60,219 bases of DNA from Lachnospiraceae bacterium UBA7202 (GTDB taxonomy: Bacteria; Bacillota; Clostridia; Lachnospirales; Lachnospiraceae): contig DKUO01000059.1 in the NCBI GenBank assembly GCA_002490705.1, positions 1-60,219 of the forward strand. The letters are read 5' to 3'. A model generated the notes under the pieces. The model was given only the letters and a program-made list of their open reading frames with translations, did not search any database and was not told where the DNA came from. A program made the position numbers and the translations under genes. Of the stretch, positions 58,398-60,219 are shown one piece after another. Position 1 is the stretch's first letter. The number at the start of each line of letters is the position of its first letter.

Positions 58398-58478
58398 ATC
58401 TGTCAACCCGCTCATTTATGGGCTGTGATCTGGCTACTCATATTTTTCTTTCGTATAGTCACCAGTACCTTCATCACA

Positions 58479-58755
58479 TCATAATAATTCTTCCGGTTTC
58501 CAAACTTTTATTTTTGCTTCTCTATAATCATTCGGATTGCGCGTGACAATCCCATCCATCTCTTGCAAATATGCTACCGAATACTGTACGGAATCTTCAA
58601 AATCATTCCATTCTAAAGATATGGCATTTTCTATTTCCTGTCCAGATACACTTGCAACGGATACAACCGTAAGCAATTCTTTCATTATTTTTTTAAAACG
58701 GTTCTCTTCTCAACATAACATCTAACACAATGTTTGTATCAATCAATATTCTCAT
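58479..58755 (-). pseudogene. Broken PIN-domain toxin
   Basis: The first 20 codons from the ATG at 58755 read MRILIDTNIVLDVMLRREPF (PIN N-terminus with the first catalytic Asp in IDTN), then stop. The C-terminal part resumes in another frame at 58685 and reads ...SVSGQEIENAISLEWNDFEDSVQYSVAYLQEMDGIVTRNPNDYREAKIKVWKPEELL, with the later acidic residues in DFED and the TRN motif. The middle 50-60 residues are missing, so deletion and frameshift destroyed the gene. The intact antitoxin overlaps its start. Confidence 0.75.
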
Positions 58756-58984
58756 ACTTCTTTAGCCGCTCCTCCCTTAATTCTTCTAAAGACATATCCG
58801 TATAAGGGATTGCTCCGACCAATGAATGCAATGCCTGATCAATATCCGCTGTCTTCTTAGAAACCTTCTCCTGTTCCTCTGCCGGAAGTACAATCACCTC
58901 CAATTTACGATTTCTAAACTTTTCAGGCAGTTTCATTACTGTCATCAAACTATCTGCATCAATATATTTCCGTACTACTTCCAT
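58739..58984 (-). CDS. Antitoxin of the broken PIN toxin
   Basis: An 81-residue protein. The N-terminus (MEVVRKYIDADSLMTVMKLPEKFRNRKLEVIVLPAEEQ) is of the VapB/AbrB-like kind, a beta-barrel DNA-binding start and a loose tail (SLEELREERLKKYENID). The start at 58984 has AGGAGGG 6 bases upstream. Its 3' end overlaps the toxin start by 17 bases. It is intact although the toxin is not. Confidence 0.75.
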   Translation of the reverse strand: MEVVRKYIDADSLMTVMKLPEKFRNRKLEVIVLPAEEQEKVSKKTADIDQALHSLVGAIPYTDMSLEELREERLKKYENID

Positions 58985-59174
58985 TTTTGCCCTCCTATAA
59001 CGCAAATATTGAATCAGTCAGCCTTCTCGCATTACTGTCCCTGTAAATTCTACTTTCATTATGCGTAAAATACTTTATTTTATATTATACGCTACAAAGC
59101 TATACCCACACAATTAGTTTTTATGAAGAATGAATAAAAGGAAAATTAAAAATTCAATTCAACTCTTTCATCCA

Positions 59175-59449
59175 TCAGTTTTCCATTTCCATTCTTGCAA
59201 TAACAAGCTGTTTCACCTCTCTTTATTCTTCCAGCTTTTTTAACTTATCCCATTTTCCTGCCTCGCCTTTATCAGTTCCCCAATAATAGGCACCCGGAGC
59301 TCGCTCTCCGCTATTTCATCCGGCGTAAGAACACTTTCCATAAATTCCAGAACATTCCCGCCGACAGCGTCTGCTCCACGCTCATTCAGATCGGTCAGAT
59401 TCTCTTTCGCCTGTGTCATGACCTGCAAATATTCTTCATTTGTCCTCAT
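59175..59449 (-). pseudogene. Frameshifted XRE-family regulator
   Basis: Residues MRTNEEYLQVMTQAKENLTDLNERGADAV...ESELRVPIIGELIKARQENGIS are the start of an XRE/HigA-like antitoxin. A CAA codon then became TAA and one A of the poly-A run is lost. In the next frame the sequence continues KLEE, a stop, then REVKQLVIARME, matching the normal KLEELSGVKQPVIARME of the helix-turn-helix. The rest is gone. Inactive. Confidence 0.75.
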
Positions 59450-59516
59450 AATGCTTCTCCTACTATAAACAAATAATACCCTAAGTTGCGTACACAGGGT
59501 TTTCTACCCCTCATAT

Positions 59517-59810
59517 CTAACCTTTAGCCGGACTTTTGGGAACAAACTCCAATTTCAGCGTCATTCCCATTCCATCCGCCAGACGCTTTAAGAGTTTAAG
59601 AGACGGGTTTCTGGTTCCATTTTCAAGCTTACTGATATCTGCCTGATTAATTCCTGTTCTTTCTGCAAGTTCTTTTTGGGTGAGATTTTGCGAAATCCTC
59701 GCATCAACCATTGCCCGGATCACATCCATTTCCGGCTGGATATCTTCCCATTCCTTTCTGAACTCATCATCCTGTAATTGTTCCTCTAAAAAATTCTGAA
59801 ATTCACTCAT
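59517..59810 (-). CDS. HigA-like XRE antitoxin
   Basis: A 97-residue protein. The N-terminal acidic helix (FLEEQLQDDEFRKEWEDIQPEMDVIRAMVDARIS) is followed by a full XRE helix-turn-helix (LTQKELAERTGINQADISKLENGTRNPSLKLLKRLADGMG). It overlaps the toxin stop by 8 bases, so translation is coupled, in the toxin-first HigBA order. With the toxin it would bind the palindrome at the promoter. Confidence 0.88.
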   Translation of the reverse strand: MSEFQNFLEEQLQDDEFRKEWEDIQPEMDVIRAMVDARISQNLTQKELAERTGINQADISKLENGTRNPSLKLLKRLADGMGMTLKLEFVPKSPAKG

Positions 59811-60162
59811 TTTCCCTCACCCTTTCCAAATAGTCTTTGCGATACAATTTCGCCAGCCTTATTTCCTGTTTTGGCGTCTCCTGCGTTTTCTTAATAAATC
59901 CATTCGTCATTATAATTTTTTTACCATAGCAGAAAAAATATAGAACTCTGGTTATATCTGTTCCGACTTTTCCACGGATTTCAAATATTCCATCGTCCAA
60001 ATGCTTACTGTAAGGCTCTCTTAGCTGATTTCCCTTTTCCTCCAACACATTGATGATTCCCAAAACTTTTGCCCGCATTTTAACATCCAGACCAAGGATA
60101 AAATCTTTCGCTGGTTTTTCACCATTAGCTTTAGTATAAAATTCTACTTCAAATTTATCCAT
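59803..60162 (-). CDS. HigB/RelE-type toxin (phage Gp49-like)
   Basis: A 119-residue toxin. MDKFEVEFYTKANGEKPAKDFILGL and the segment LREPYSKHLDDGIFEIRGKVGTDITRVLYFFCYGKKIIMTNGFIKKTQETPKQEIRLAKLYRKDYLER match the Gp49/HigB-type family. These toxins cut mRNA on the ribosome. The start at 60162 has GGAGATTACA just before it; the frame to 60219 passes the promoter. Confidence 0.88.
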   Translation of the reverse strand: MDKFEVEFYTKANGEKPAKDFILGLDVKMRAKVLGIINVLEEKGNQLREPYSKHLDDGIFEIRGKVGTDITRVLYFFCYGKKIIMTNGFIKKTQETPKQEIRLAKLYRKDYLERVRENE

Positions 60163-60190
60163 TGTAATCTCCAGTTTTCTTTCTATATTG

Positions 60191-60219
60191 AGTATATGGC
60201 AAATATGCCATATTGTCAA
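60191..60219 (-). promoter_or_regulatory. higBA promoter with palindromic operator
   Basis: On the minus strand TTGACA (60214-60219), 17 bases and TATACT (60191-60196). A perfect inverted repeat, ATATGGCA-AATA-TGCCATAT (60194-60213), covers the spacer, typical of autorepressed modules. The -35 is at the very edge of the window. Confidence 0.75.

Overview
The window is a chromosome segment of an anaerobic, spore-forming Firmicute, most likely a Lachnospiraceae member. The grounds are the spoIIGA-sigE and sigG sporulation genes, a Clostridia-style division and wall (dcw) cluster, DUF5688 proteins, a DUF362 ferredoxin protein, NADP-type glutamate dehydrogenase, strong AGGAGG ribosome sites and moderate GC in the core genes. 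The genus cannot be decided from the sequence alone.

Region 1 (1-12.3 kb) is accessory and AT-richer. It holds a SEC-C metallopeptidase and a winged-helix protein (minus strand). A plus-strand run follows: DUF5688, ssb, a DUF262 protein, a small protein, a RadC/JAB protein, a J-domain protein and several small unknowns. These include a two-gene unit encoding a 76-residue protein and a retropepsin-like aspartic protease. A 374-residue unknown, an ankyrin protein laid out like giant-virus ankyrin proteins and a 351-residue unknown close the region. ssb, RadC and J-domain genes side by side are typical of integrative elements and plasmids, but no integrase, relaxase or attachment site is visible, so the element ends are unknown.

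Region 2 (12.3-31.6 kb) is mixed. A structured leader precedes an Lsa-type ABC-F ribosome-protection gene. Then come a MazF toxin-antitoxin pair, a PH-domain protein, a methyltransferase, a rubredoxin-glutamate synthase fusion, a DUF362 protein, an HD phosphohydrolase, a Y-family polymerase with YolD behind a LexA-like box, sortase B, ClbS/DfsB and WYL genes, a lipoprotein, YxeA, an intact hicB with a decayed hicA, gdhA and an SH3 membrane protein.

Region 3 (31.6-57.8 kb) is core chromosome, almost all on the minus strand. In transcription order it runs ychF, lgt, mraZ-rsmH-ftsL-pbp-ftsI-mraY-murD-ftsW-murA-ftsQ-ftsZ, spoIIGA-sigE, a REC-HD-GYP-GGDEF regulator, (sigG on the opposite strand), a zinc-ribbon/SH3 protein, ymxH, nrdR, yqeG, aroE-aroK-aroQ, efp, a second DUF5688 gene and tRNA-Arg(CCG). 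The dcw genes make and cross-link peptidoglycan and build the septum. mraZ sits behind a textbook array of four AAAGTGG boxes. SpoIIGA processes pro-SigE, linking division genes to sporulation.

Region 4 (57.9-60.2 kb) is a small toxin-antitoxin graveyard: a DinD-like gene with internal deletions, a broken PIN toxin next to an intact antitoxin, a frameshifted XRE gene, and an intact HigB/HigA-like pair with a promoter-operator at the very edge of the window.

No rRNA, CRISPR array, complete insertion sequence or replication origin was recognised. The most unusual items are the aspartic-protease pair, the mimivirus-like ankyrin protein, the repeated decay of toxin or defence genes by internal deletion, and several readable regulatory structures (MraZ boxes, LexA-box promoter, hairpin over the ftsI ribosome site, ABC-F leader).
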